From: Chitinophaga flava
GTDB lineage: Bacteria > Bacteroidota > Bacteroidia > Chitinophagales > Chitinophagaceae
Assembly: GCF_003308995.1 (NCBI RefSeq)
Contig: NZ_QFFJ01000002.1
Span: 1,116,001 to 1,180,000 of the forward strand
Length of the DNA: 64,000 bases
Direction of reading: 5' to 3'
Position numbers and translations under genes: made by a program. The notes beneath the pieces were generated by a model. That model did no database searches. It worked only from the letters and a program-made list of their open reading frames with translations, and had not been told where the DNA came from. This document shows, piece after piece, positions 55,601-62,079 of this stretch; positions within the stretch are counted from its first letter, which is position 1, and the number at the start of each line of letters is the position of its first letter.

Positions 55601-57610
55601 ATAAAAAGCCCTGCTACCGGCAGCGGCAATAACATCAGCCTCACTGGTGATATGCCTGCCGGCGCTGGAAATAATATAACCATCACCGTGAATGGTATGG
55701 TTGCTCCTGGCGCTACCGGCACTATTGTCAACAGCGCTACTGTAACACCATCTGAAGCAGGAGCCTCAGCACAAACAGCTACGGCTACCACTCAGGTGAC
55801 AGTATCCGCCAGGGTAAGGATCAGCAAAACCGGTCCGGCTGTTATGACACGAGGAGACCAGGCCATTTATGTCATCAGCGTGGTCAATCCGGGCCCGAGC
55901 GATGCGGTGAATACTGATATCACAGATATGATACCGGGCGTGCTCACCAATGTAACGTGGACGGCTACACCGCTGCGCAGCACTGTCATCAACAGTGGCG
56001 CCACCGGCACCGGCAACCAGGTGAAAGTGAATGTGAACATGCCGGCTGCAGATACCAGCGGACTGACCATCGTCATCACCGGTACCGTACAGCCCAACGC
56101 CGCTTCCGGCACCGTTTCCAACGTAGCACATGTTATCCTCAATAATGCAGGTGGCATCGATATCGCTTCCAACACCGTTGTCAGCACTATCGGCAGCACC
56201 GCTGATCTGCAGATGGTGAAAACAGGCCCTGATGATGTGTTTGTGGGTAGTAAGGTGACTTATCTGCTTACCGTTACCAACAACGGACCATCCTCCGCAG
56301 ATAATGCAACGGTAACAGATATGCTGCCGGCAGGGCTTACACAACCGGCTGTCACAGTAGCTTCGCTGAGCGGCGGTGCCGCCAATGTACAGCCAGCCAT
56401 TAATGGAAGTGCGGTCAGCGCTGTTATCGGGACCTTCCCGGCAGGTGCAAAAGTGGTGTTGCAGGTGACTGCCACTGCTACTACACCAGGCAAAATAATG
56501 AATACGGCAGTTGTCGGAACTCCTGCCGGTGTTACAGAGCAGGATAGCACCAACAACAGCAGTACTGCTACCACTACGGTATTCCCCAAATCTGCCCTGC
56601 AGGTGATAAAATCAGTTAATCCGGCTAACGGGCCTTATGGCATCGGACAGGTGATCAGTTATACCTTGCAGGTGAAGAACAACGGTATCGCTGGTGTTAA
56701 TCCGGTAGTAGTGATTGATACATTGCCGCCAGCCACACTGGTAAGCGATCCGGTATACAGCAACCCGCCGGTTGGCACCATCACTTACAACAGTACCACC
56801 CGTGTGCTGCAATGGAACGCCGGACTGCTGAATGGTGGCGAAACCCGCAGCTGGAGTTATGATATGACCATCACCGGTGCAGGTTCTGTCCGTAACATCG
56901 CTGTCATCAGCGGGCCACCGGATGTCAGCACTCCGGATACCAGCACTGTGATCATCAGTACCGACCGATTCGCCAACCTTAAAGTGGTGAAACAGCTGAA
57001 AACAAATCCGCCTTATAATGTCAATGACGTGTTGACATTTACCATCACGGCTACCAACAACGGCCCGGATACGGCCACCGGCGTAGTGGTGAAGGACCAG
57101 CTGCAAAACATGCTGGGCAGGCCGATTACGCTCTCCGCTTCTGCTGGTCAGGCTACTTATGATATAGCCAGCGCCACCATCAACTGGCAACTGGCCACCA
57201 TGGCACCAGGTACTACAGCCACTCTAACGTTGACGGTTAAACTGGAAAGTGGTGCAGATATCGTGAATACTGCTACCATCAAGGGTAATGAAAAAGATCC
57301 GGATATGTCTGATAATACATCTACCGTGGGCCCTGTGAAGGTGACAGGATCAGATCTCTTTATTCCGAATGTGATCACACCGAATGGAGACGGTAAGAAC
57401 GACCATTTTGTGATACCAGGTCTGAACCGTTTCCCTGGATCTGGCTTGTTCATCTATAACCGTTGGGGCAACCAGGTGTATCAGAACAAGAATTATGATA
57501 ACACATGGGATGGAGCAGGATTGAGTGAAGGCACTTATTTCTACATACTGACAGTGCCGTCGGAACAGGGTGAGCGGAAGTTCAAAGGATGGATATTGTT
57601 ACAACGTTGA
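46673..57610 (+). CDS. Giant DUF11-repeat surface adhesin with type-B T9SS sorting domain
   Basis: A 3,645-residue secreted protein. A second ATG (residue 15, 46715) gives a more typical signal peptide, MFRVVKQLCYIILLLLAGSH then VKAQ. Residues about 40-250 form a jelly-roll-like N-terminal domain (LCAGTTFEFSAWIMNI). Residues 250-705 are Ig/PKD-like (ITGPTSICYNTSTQLSAVVT). Residues 707-3559 are 22 DUF11-like modules of about 130 residues, each with K(T/S)GP, Y.(I/L).V.N.GPS.A, D.VPA, V.WTA, SG.GN and IP.G.GN. Residues 3560-3645 (FIPNVITPNGDGKNDHF; LFIYNRWGNQVY; GLSEGTYFYILT; GWILLQR) are the gliding-motility-associated type-B C-terminal domain that directs export by the type IX system. Likely a fibrous adhesin or gliding-related protein. 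Confidence 0.95.
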   Translation: MVKRLSIFVNVQRGMFRVVKQLCYIILLLLAGSHVKAQQCTGSLGDPVFKETFGQAATAAKPTLGPPLPAGITTYTYYAPGVGSRPTGPYPGQYTISNTTRGYNNIYFVDRPDHTSTDGRGFCMVVDANATPDKFYERTITGLCAGTTFEFSAWIMNINPQAGVSQPSLRFDIVDANNPNGTPIKSVSTGLVPFQNPGTWVREAGIFQMPSTTSAVILRIFSNTPSSNGNDLALDDIAFAACGPPITFTQTTGVVCSGATSGFAVSLPVGSYSNYFFQLQKRALGTTSWANEGGVINNGGNNQFTFSVPNARAGFEYRVLAAGGIAEINNTSCRVVSNPVELKVIDYTVGITGPTSICYNTSTQLSAVVTPKAGTGTPTTGFSYTWETSNNAATGWTVVPGQNGATLNIGPLTANSYYRVTATINGCSGDGVSNTFRVTVNPNISATIGTVMPVCQGTALFSLPYTIVSGNADIYSITSTNMPGFNPVTGAGLVGSPINVVIPGSTAPGTYQFNISFGNRTSGCSSPAYPVTLVVNPTPTTATVGSDQQLCNVSSTNLTGNTPVNGTGLWTQLSGPNTAVFDNPTLPNAQVSGLVTGTYVFKWTISSGTCPSSSANLRVTEFGNTTLPDAGPDSTQYNSGVFHMQANTPQVGTGKWVVISGNPVIADTSDPHTTITIAPNTSATLAWTITNNVCPPLSDQVTITYVSRADIQATKEILELGPYLAGQPLVYRMVITNAGPSNATGVRITDALPAGFASTKITAANTGAAQITQNNSTATNIDLTANIPTGNATITITVEGNILSSFEGDLTNTVTAVSPVVPDPNGATATVTVPVARRPFFEIMKSAPAMAVAGESVTFTIIARNTGLGDAQAAVFTDAISGKLTNVSWTATATGKVNITSGATGTGNNVTVVANYPGSVTPTDTGKVYISVTGTVSANATGTIDNVATVTPTETTVGPFTSNTTHTTISSSPGLVIDKSRTSPVIAIAGTPIEYVITLMNNGPSDAIKTVITDAVPAAVQQVQWTATSQGAAAVTAGNSGSGNQISVTGNIPVGSSNRIVIRISGIVSGDFSGTITNTATATPSEPGVPPVSDTDVATVSKAVKFTITKNGPATAIPGGQISYTIDVKNEGPSNASQAVVTDIVPASLYNVTWNTTVASGGAVITSGATGSGNQLSVTANMPAESVIHIIVNGTIQPPTNTPIRNTAVVTPSEPNTTPVTSNEVVTNVTPQAALTISKTGPDTARAGSLVTYVITVGNDGPSNARGMQINDNVPATLQQVTWTAVANGNAAISSGTQGSGNNIVLTGDIAAGTGNNIVITVTGKIDPAFSGTISNTAMVIPAETGSTGDTATKQTVVNRLPQLTITKSATDMVLAGDSVIYTIEVGNTGASNALNLVVTDAVPAALSGVSWSASALGQATITGNSSGTGNNVQITGSIPSGNGNKIVITVRGKTDPGFAGSIVNNATATPSEPAPPVTATQTVLVRKLPVIRVSKSGPSTLQAGEHITYTVVVTNTSVSNADNLVIQDIVPAAVTQTTWTAAVNGTATIVSGATGSGNTVAVTANIGGGGNNRVIITINGVVDPAFAGTFTNVASAQPSEPGTVPAVSTPVVTTVVQQPSLHIVKTGPATASAGETVNYLLTVTNTGPSNATGVLITDQIPSQLQNVSWTATASGGAVIVTGATGTGNNLEVNADVPVSTGTVSIMVTGTLPSATVAGTIVNVATADPRIPDLPAVSDTVRTVISQQPKLLIDKIAPANLNAGETIQYSIKVENSGPSDARATVITDAIPATVLNPSWTAVASGGAVISSGNTGTGNQLNVVADIPAGTGNSITITITGNVQSDFAGVITNTATATAAEPGVSPVSSTASTNISRAAKLQINKTGPASITAGNNISYTLQVINNGPSDSRNLTISDVIPAGVLNATWTATAANGAAITSAASGSGNVQLTGNIPITTGAMITVQVNGKVDPNYANPSITNVATAVNDPSFATPVGDTATVVTTVNRVANLRIVKSGPANQGAGEPMQYMLMVYNDGPSNVSGAHVQDVLPAELLNPSWVTAGTGGVANITPASGTGNVDLTADIPAGGILQVAISGVLSPAVVNGATISNTATVALPAGSPIVDPNPADNTSTTTMSVDNDPIVRISKTGPSVVNIGDSIFYRIVVTNGGNGNITGAVITDVVPADVTVSSWGAAAAGAASVTGPVAGTGNTISTTGNIPVGNGNMLVILVRGIVNKTAHTTFTNTATVVAAENKESSVTTTVNQSTDVSIVKSGPQHILAGETINYTLQVYNAGPHDVDSLVISDVVPATITNVTWKATVTGTGSVIGSQEVDSAGSNIVIPGKLAAGSGNFITVQISGTVSGSAAAGTITNTALVAVANITDYNLANNTSSVTTTIGRNAGVQIRKSGPAQAQAGNTITYQVVVTNAGPSDAAGVSITDLVPVAVQNVSWVANVTGGAQLTGPFSGTGNVNTTADIPGGAGNSVSITITGTLNNDFAGNVTNVASASSSEVPQVSDSVTTVVNKQSDVQIRKSGPVTITAGDKVNYIITVTNNGPAFARNLHITDTIDARIQSVSWTASTSGGAVVTAGGSGTGNQLSVNADIPPTGQATVTIMVTGTLLPDASGTLSNTATVTSPDPQTPTAVTPPVITEIVQHPELMISKSGPQSLHAGESILYQLQVTNKGLSNATDAVISDVVPAAVGQVSWTATAVSGGAVITSGASGSGNNVNVVANIPAGAVVQVTIQGKTDSTFSGQLLNTGIATAAEPGNTPDSSQVQTTVTLMPAVQITKAGPAALQSGQQITYTLIASNNGPSVASNAVITDAVPAAVTGVSWTAVAAGNAQLTGAASGTGNLVSLTANIPPGTGNNITVTVNGTIDPAFRDTLKNVGIITPTEPGAPADTSALVQTVVTAKPVLQIQKDGPATTTAGQPIQYTIIASNIGLSNAVNFSLTDNVPGTITQVTWKAVANGTAVIKSPATGSGNNISLTGDMPAGAGNNITITVNGMVAPGATGTIVNSATVTPSEAGASAQTATATTQVTVSARVRISKTGPAVMTRGDQAIYVISVVNPGPSDAVNTDITDMIPGVLTNVTWTATPLRSTVINSGATGTGNQVKVNVNMPAADTSGLTIVITGTVQPNAASGTVSNVAHVILNNAGGIDIASNTVVSTIGSTADLQMVKTGPDDVFVGSKVTYLLTVTNNGPSSADNATVTDMLPAGLTQPAVTVASLSGGAANVQPAINGSAVSAVIGTFPAGAKVVLQVTATATTPGKIMNTAVVGTPAGVTEQDSTNNSSTATTTVFPKSALQVIKSVNPANGPYGIGQVISYTLQVKNNGIAGVNPVVVIDTLPPATLVSDPVYSNPPVGTITYNSTTRVLQWNAGLLNGGETRSWSYDMTITGAGSVRNIAVISGPPDVSTPDTSTVIISTDRFANLKVVKQLKTNPPYNVNDVLTFTITATNNGPDTATGVVVKDQLQNMLGRPITLSASAGQATYDIASATINWQLATMAPGTTATLTLTVKLESGADIVNTATIKGNEKDPDMSDNTSTVGPVKVTGSDLFIPNVITPNGDGKNDHFVIPGLNRFPGSGLFIYNRWGNQVYQNKNYDNTWDGAGLSEGTYFYILTVPSEQGERKFKGWILLQR
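48791..57349 (+). repeat. Array of 22 coding DUF11-like modules
   Basis: The protein-coding sequence repeats with a period of about 390 bp. I count 22 modules from SRADIQATKEI to the start of the sorting domain. Modules 3-19 are the most alike, while 1, 2 and 20-22 are more divergent. At DNA level they are only loosely similar, so the array looks old and no longer prone to perfect unequal recombination. Confidence 0.85.
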
Positions 57611-57633
57611 TTTTCTTCTCTCTAAAAAATACA

Positions 57634-57673
57634 AAAGACGCAAAGGCTTTTAGTCCTTTGCGTCTTTGTTTTT
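57634..57673 (+). terminator. Rho-independent terminator of the adhesin gene
   Basis: A perfect 13-bp stem, AAAGACGCAAAGG at 57634-57646 with CCTTTGCGTCTTT at 57655-57667, with an 8-nt loop and a GTTTTTAT tail, 24 nt after the adhesin stop. Confidence 0.9.
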
Positions 57674-58035
57674 ATATTCAGAGATTACAGTTTTGGGGCT
57701 GTTACATCCCTTTTGCAACACTTTTACAGAACCGATGCTGTTGGAATCAATATCCTTCATAAGGGTGTCTGCCTTAGTACTGGTGCTGAATTGTAATATC
57801 CTTTTCCGGAGGGGCGGGGGATGCTTAGGGTCTCTGGGTAGAGCGCGGTAGGTATCATGATCCACCAGATCCGTTTTACAATGAAGTCCATCTCACAAAT
57901 ATAACCGAACCGGCAGTGCGTGCAAACGTCCATTAACATTCACTAACACTATTGCAAGGGTCTTTGACGGTTACATTTTTCATCCATAGATCCTGCCTGC
58001 CTGTCCCATTGTTTAACGGCTCATCATTACGCTTA

Positions 58036-58065
58036 GTTGTTCGTCCCAAAGCCTTGTTGTTCGTC
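58036..58065 (+). promoter_or_regulatory. Candidate LytTR binding site: two GTTGTTCGTC direct repeats
   Basis: GTTGTTCGTC occurs at 58036-58045 and again at 58056-58065, exactly 20 bp apart or about two helical turns, on the same face of DNA. LytTR proteins bind paired direct repeats; the Pseudomonas AlgR site is CCGTTCGTC, and the GTTCGTC part is identical. The site is 80 bp before the TonB receptor ATG, whose locus encodes a membrane-anchored LytTR protein. Confidence 0.55.
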
Positions 58066-58145
58066 ATAACGTATTGAAAATCAGTAATGGTCAACCTAAT
58101 ATTGTGCTGTGGTCCGGCCACGGATTTTGACCAAAAGCATCCGTT

Positions 58146-60305
58146 ATGCATTTAAAAATGATACTCTTTTTTGCCCTCTTACTGACATTCCAACAGGGCT
58201 ATTCCCAACAACCTGTGATCAGCGGGACCATCACCAATTATAAAGGGATGCCGGTAGAAGGCGCCAATATTTATATTACCGGCAGCCTGGAAGGGGCTAC
58301 TTCCGGTAAAGACGGAAGGTTCAGTTTTGCCACTACCTATACCGGAAGTGTGACCCTCGGCGTGAGCTACATCGGGTACAAAGACTACCGGCTCACTGCC
58401 CCGGTAACGGAGATGGCTACACTGTCCATCGTTTTGCAGAGCCAGGACAAAAACCTGAGCGAAGTAGTGGTGAGGGCCAGCACCTTCAGTCTGGGTAAAA
58501 GCCGTACGCTGGAAAAGCTGGATGCGCTCGATGTAGTGATGACCGGCAGCTCCAACGGTGATATCTATGGGGCACTTATGGCCCTGCCCGGCACGCAGAA
58601 AGTAGGAGAAGATGGTAAGCTGTACATCCGCGGGGGCGATAATCGCGAAACACAGACCTTCATCGACGGGATGCATGTGCTCAACCCCTATTCCATTACA
58701 GCGCAGGACATGCCCGCCCGTGGCCGGTTTTCACCTTTCCTCTTCCAGGGCATCAATTTCTCCCTGGGCGGTTATGAATCAGAATTCGGACAAGCCCTCT
58801 CGGCGGTGTTACCCATGGACACCAAAGATGTGGCCGGCAGTACCAAAGCCGGTGTCAACGCTTCGCCCCTGAGCATAGGTGGTGGCGGCTCTGTCGCATT
58901 CAAAAAAAGCTCCCTCTCTGGTAATGTCAATTATTTGAATCTGGGATTGTACAACCAGTTCCTGCCCGACCGCTACACCTGGAAGAAACCATACCAGTCA
59001 GTATCTGCTGAAGCCCAGTATAAAACAGCGCCAGGCCCCCGCAGCCTTTTTAAGCTGTATACCGCCTACGACAGAACTGCCTTCATCCGCACTTTTGCCG
59101 ATACGCTGAATGATGTGCCACTAAGGGATTTTAACCTGAACCAGGACAACTATTACCTGAATGCGACCCTTAAAACAAAACTCCGCCATAATACCCGCCT
59201 GTTCGTGGGAGCCGCCTTTTCTTATGTGGACAGTCATTACGGGAGCGCTAAGTTTCAGGGAGATGATTACCGGCAGCAGGAAAATGAATGGCATATCAAA
59301 GCAAAGCTGGAGAAGACCATTGTACCGGCTTACCGGCTGAGCACCGGGGTGGAGGCTTATCTGAAAGGCTACCGGACCATGTATCACGATACGGTGCAAC
59401 AGCTGTTGCAGGACCGTCAGCTGAATAATCAGTTGTATGCCGCTTTTGTAGACAACCAGATACGGCTGCTGCACGGGTTATACGCAAATGTATCCGGACG
59501 TCTGGAATATACACAGTTCAACCATGCCTGGAATCTCTCTCCCCGTATATCCCTGAATTATCTGGCAGATAAATTCCAGGTGTCTGCCATCTATGGCAAA
59601 TATTATCAAGCGCCCGACAATACTGTGTTGGCGGCTCCGCACCAGGACCTGCAGCAGTCTCTTGCCACTCATTACATCCTCGGCGCTTCCTGGGATTTTA
59701 ATGGCAGACTGCTGAAGGCGGAAGCCTATTATAAGTCATATGATCAGCTGGAACTGTTGCGGCAACAGGTGTATACTTCTGATGGATATGGTAAGAGCGC
59801 AGGTTTTGATATATATTATTCAGATGAGACCAGTGTGAAACGACTGAAGTATAATGTTTCTTATTCTTTTAATGATGCAGCGCGCCTGTACAGGGATTTT
59901 CCGGTGATGTCCACTCCATTGTTTGCTTCCCGGCATAATGCGCGGATGTCTTTTAAATATCATTTCCCGCTGATAAAGACCTATGCAGGGTTTACGGGCA
60001 CTTATGCCAGTGGCAGGCCTTACCACAATCCCAATATGCCGGGGTTTATGAATGCCATCGACAAAGCCTATTTCAGTCTCGATGCCAACCTGACCTTCCT
60101 GCTGAGTCCCCGGGTTATATTGTATACTTCTATGGGCAATCTCACGGGTAGGGCCAATACCTATGGTTACCGTTATGCGCCATCGCCAGATAGCAAGGGT
60201 GTTTATGCCGGAGAGCCGGTGATGGCCTCCCGTAGCCGTTTTTTCTATCTCGGGCTGTTCATCTCCCTGAAAGGCAGTTCCGCTTATGATGTGTCCAGTT
60301 TTTAA
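58146..60305 (+). CDS. TonB-dependent receptor, small type
   Basis: A 719-residue outer-membrane receptor with signal peptide 1-20 (ends GYSQ; an alternative ATG lies at residue 5). A carboxypeptidase-regulatory-like domain spans about 23-100 (ISGTITNYKGMPVEGANIYI; SGKDGRFSF; VSYIGYKDYRL). The plug spans about 105-235 (LSEVVVRAS; LMALPGTQKVGEDGKLYIRG; TQTFIDGMHVLNPY; GGYESEFGQALSAVLPMD). A compact barrel of about 480 residues follows, with the YFSLDANLTFLLSPRVILYT strands near the end. There is no STN domain and no SusD partner. The helical secreted protein gene starts 20 nt downstream. The ligand is unknown; control by the adjacent LytTR protein is inferred. Confidence 0.88.
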   Translation: MHLKMILFFALLLTFQQGYSQQPVISGTITNYKGMPVEGANIYITGSLEGATSGKDGRFSFATTYTGSVTLGVSYIGYKDYRLTAPVTEMATLSIVLQSQDKNLSEVVVRASTFSLGKSRTLEKLDALDVVMTGSSNGDIYGALMALPGTQKVGEDGKLYIRGGDNRETQTFIDGMHVLNPYSITAQDMPARGRFSPFLFQGINFSLGGYESEFGQALSAVLPMDTKDVAGSTKAGVNASPLSIGGGGSVAFKKSSLSGNVNYLNLGLYNQFLPDRYTWKKPYQSVSAEAQYKTAPGPRSLFKLYTAYDRTAFIRTFADTLNDVPLRDFNLNQDNYYLNATLKTKLRHNTRLFVGAAFSYVDSHYGSAKFQGDDYRQQENEWHIKAKLEKTIVPAYRLSTGVEAYLKGYRTMYHDTVQQLLQDRQLNNQLYAAFVDNQIRLLHGLYANVSGRLEYTQFNHAWNLSPRISLNYLADKFQVSAIYGKYYQAPDNTVLAAPHQDLQQSLATHYILGASWDFNGRLLKAEAYYKSYDQLELLRQQVYTSDGYGKSAGFDIYYSDETSVKRLKYNVSYSFNDAARLYRDFPVMSTPLFASRHNARMSFKYHFPLIKTYAGFTGTYASGRPYHNPNMPGFMNAIDKAYFSLDANLTFLLSPRVILYTSMGNLTGRANTYGYRYAPSPDSKGVYAGEPVMASRSRFFYLGLFISLKGSSAYDVSSF

Positions 60306-60325
60306 TCAACATAAAAAAATATCAA

Positions 60326-60979
60326 ATGAAAAAGTTCCTCTTTTTAATGTTCACTATGTGGTCTGTTTCCACTGCTGATGCCCAGTCGAAAGAAACAAGT
60401 GTTAACTGCCAGAACATGTTGCAGCAGGTATTAACCCGGGTAAAAGAAGAAAAAGATATCAGCAAACTATACGATCAGGTGAATACCTTAAAACGTTTGT
60501 CAGCCATGTATCCTGGCGAATGGTTGCCAGACTACTACATCGCCTATTTTGATCTGAAGCTGGTATTGAGCAAGGCAGGCGCCAAACCCGAAGACCTGCT
60601 GCAGGAAGCGGCAGATAAGCTGACGGCGCTGAAAGCCAATAACAGCGCGGATATGTCGGAAGTATATACGCTGGAGGCTTATTACTATTATGCTATGATC
60701 TCACTGAATCCGGCTGTCAATGGGCAGAAATACTATCGGGAGGTAATAGGTGGTTATGAAAAAGCTATCCGCCTGAGCCAACAGAATCCGCGCCCACAGC
60801 TGCAGCTGGCGATCTTCCAAAACAGGATGGCAGCCTTTACCAAAGCAGCAGACAACAGCTTCTGCGACAAACTGCAACAGGTGGAAAAAACATTCCACGA
60901 CTTCAAACCCGCTACAGCAGTGTCTCCCGATTGGGGTTTGCCAGAGCTGTTGTATGTGAAGGAAAGCAGCTGTCACTAA
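60326..60979 (+). CDS. Secreted helical (TPR-like) protein of unknown function
   Basis: A 217-residue exported protein with signal peptide 1-20 (ends ADAQ). The mature part is all-helical with TPR-like character: RLSAMYPGEWLPDYYIAYFD, LLQEAADKLTALKANN, AEVYTLEAYYYYAMISL-type segments and GGYEKAIRLSQQNPRPQLQL. Cysteines at about 28, 185 and 216 could form a disulfide. The product is probably periplasmic. It is in one operon with the TonB receptor (20 nt gap), so a role in assisting that receptor or sensing its cargo is plausible. Its TAA stop overlaps the TAG stop of the convergent LytTR gene. Confidence 0.8.
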   Translation: MKKFLFLMFTMWSVSTADAQSKETSVNCQNMLQQVLTRVKEEKDISKLYDQVNTLKRLSAMYPGEWLPDYYIAYFDLKLVLSKAGAKPEDLLQEAADKLTALKANNSADMSEVYTLEAYYYYAMISLNPAVNGQKYYREVIGGYEKAIRLSQQNPRPQLQLAIFQNRMAAFTKAADNSFCDKLQQVEKTFHDFKPATAVSPDWGLPELLYVKESSCH

Positions 60980-61848
60980 TGGATGATCTCCTGGAAGGCC
61001 GGCACAAAAGTCCTGGATACCGGGATGGGATAGGTTTCGTAGCCTTTCAGGATGATTTTGTAACCGTTGGAGTTGCCGTTGGCTGTTTTGATATGACTGA
61101 GGTTGACCAGAAAAGAACGATGGCACCGGAAGAGCGTCGCATCCTGGATGGTTTCGGTGATAGTGGTTAATGTATTACGTATAACCGTTGTCGTTACAAC
61201 TCCATCTGCCAGATGATAAACATGGATATGGTTTTTTACTACTTCCAGAAACAGGAAATCGTGGATGCTGATATGTAATGGCTGCTCTGTTGTATTGGCA
61301 GAAGGGAATACGAGCTGTTTGGCCGTATCCGGCGGCGCCAGCTGCTGATCGCTGCGGATGATGCTGTTGAGATTGTTGCGCAGGGCGCGATTATACCGGA
61401 TGGTAATAACGGCCGCCACCGGGAAGATGCCAACCGCTACTGTCAGCAGCAGCACATGCAGGAGCAGCCGTAGCTGCGTGACCGTATCAGCGGTCCGGAA
61501 AAAGTGGATATCTTCAAAAAAATAAAGAAAAACAAGCGTGTTTAAAAATGCCAGCACCAGAAAAACCGACAGGATATAACCCGCTTCCCACAAGATGGTC
61601 CATTTGATTTGTCTGTTCTTCAGCAGGGTACCTTTCAGAATGTAGTTGCAGAATAACAATCCTGAAAAAGTGGCCACACCAAAGGGAATGGCGCCCAGCA
61701 ACTTGTTTTTTTGATACTGACTGAAACCGAAAGGCTGATAAACATACACTACCGCACTGATGAGTATACTGATGATCAGGATCGTTTTCATCCTGACTAT
61801 TTCAAAGGGATATTTTCTGTTGAGTAATTGGTTGACCTGCTTAAGCAT
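60976..61848 (-). CDS. Membrane-anchored LytTR-domain transcriptional regulator
   Basis: A 290-residue regulator from the ATG at 61848. An upstream in-frame ATG at 61959 would add 37 polar residues before the membrane part and is less likely. Four hydrophobic segments fill about residues 20-160 (MKTILIISILISAVVYVYQP; FGVATFSGLLFCNYIL; GYILSVFLVLAFLNTLVFLY; LLLHVLLLTVAVGIFPVAAV). The LytTR DNA-binding domain is at about 190-287 (ISIHDFLFLEVVKNHIHVYH; TLFRCHRSFLVNLSHIKTAN; YPIPVSRTFVPAFQEI). There is no receiver domain, so the membrane part itself must sense the signal. It is convergent with the TonB receptor operon and a candidate to bind the repeats at 58036-58065. Confidence 0.88.
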   Translation of the reverse strand: MLKQVNQLLNRKYPFEIVRMKTILIISILISAVVYVYQPFGFSQYQKNKLLGAIPFGVATFSGLLFCNYILKGTLLKNRQIKWTILWEAGYILSVFLVLAFLNTLVFLYFFEDIHFFRTADTVTQLRLLLHVLLLTVAVGIFPVAAVITIRYNRALRNNLNSIIRSDQQLAPPDTAKQLVFPSANTTEQPLHISIHDFLFLEVVKNHIHVYHLADGVVTTTVIRNTLTTITETIQDATLFRCHRSFLVNLSHIKTANGNSNGYKIILKGYETYPIPVSRTFVPAFQEIIH

Positions 61849-61970
61849 GTTGTAAATGTAGTGTTTTCTTGATGGAATGGGGCCAGTGGTAGATATTTCA
61901 TGCGGGTTTAACGGGTTTTTATAGGGAAAGCCGTTTTTATTGCGCATCTTGTATGGCAAATAATTCCGGG

Positions 61971-62057
61971 GCCCTGGGCTATGATGGATATCATGGATAA
62001 ATGATGCAAGACCGCATTAGTCCTCTCGCGCTTGAAGCCCTGGGCTATGATGGATAT
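61971..62057. repeat. Pair of 21-bp direct repeats
   Basis: The 21 bases at 61971-61991 recur identically at 62037-62057, 66 bp apart. Each copy contains the core CCTGGGCTATGATGGATAT; the CCC/GGG start is itself palindromic (AGCCCTGGGCT in the second copy). They lie between the LytTR gene and the serine hydrolase gene, the second copy 22 nt before the hydrolase ATG. Confidence 0.7.
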
Positions 62058-62079
62058 ATAAATATTCCCCTGAACCTAT

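Larger units (their letters stand above)
57611..58145. other. 535-bp intergenic region before the TonB receptor
   Basis: It holds the adhesin terminator and the GTTGTTCGTC direct repeats at 58036-58065. A 71-codon open frame on the minus strand (57650-57865) includes KDIDSNSIGSVKVLQ, reminiscent of TonB-plug-like segments seen in some M56 peptidase or receptor proteins. It overlaps the terminator and has no visible start signals, so I treat it as a possible gene remnant only. Confidence 0.35.

Noticed and set aside
48791..57349. Regular repeats considered as a CRISPR or satellite array
   Set aside because: The period is about 390 bp, in frame, and conserved as protein rather than DNA, so it is a coding module array.
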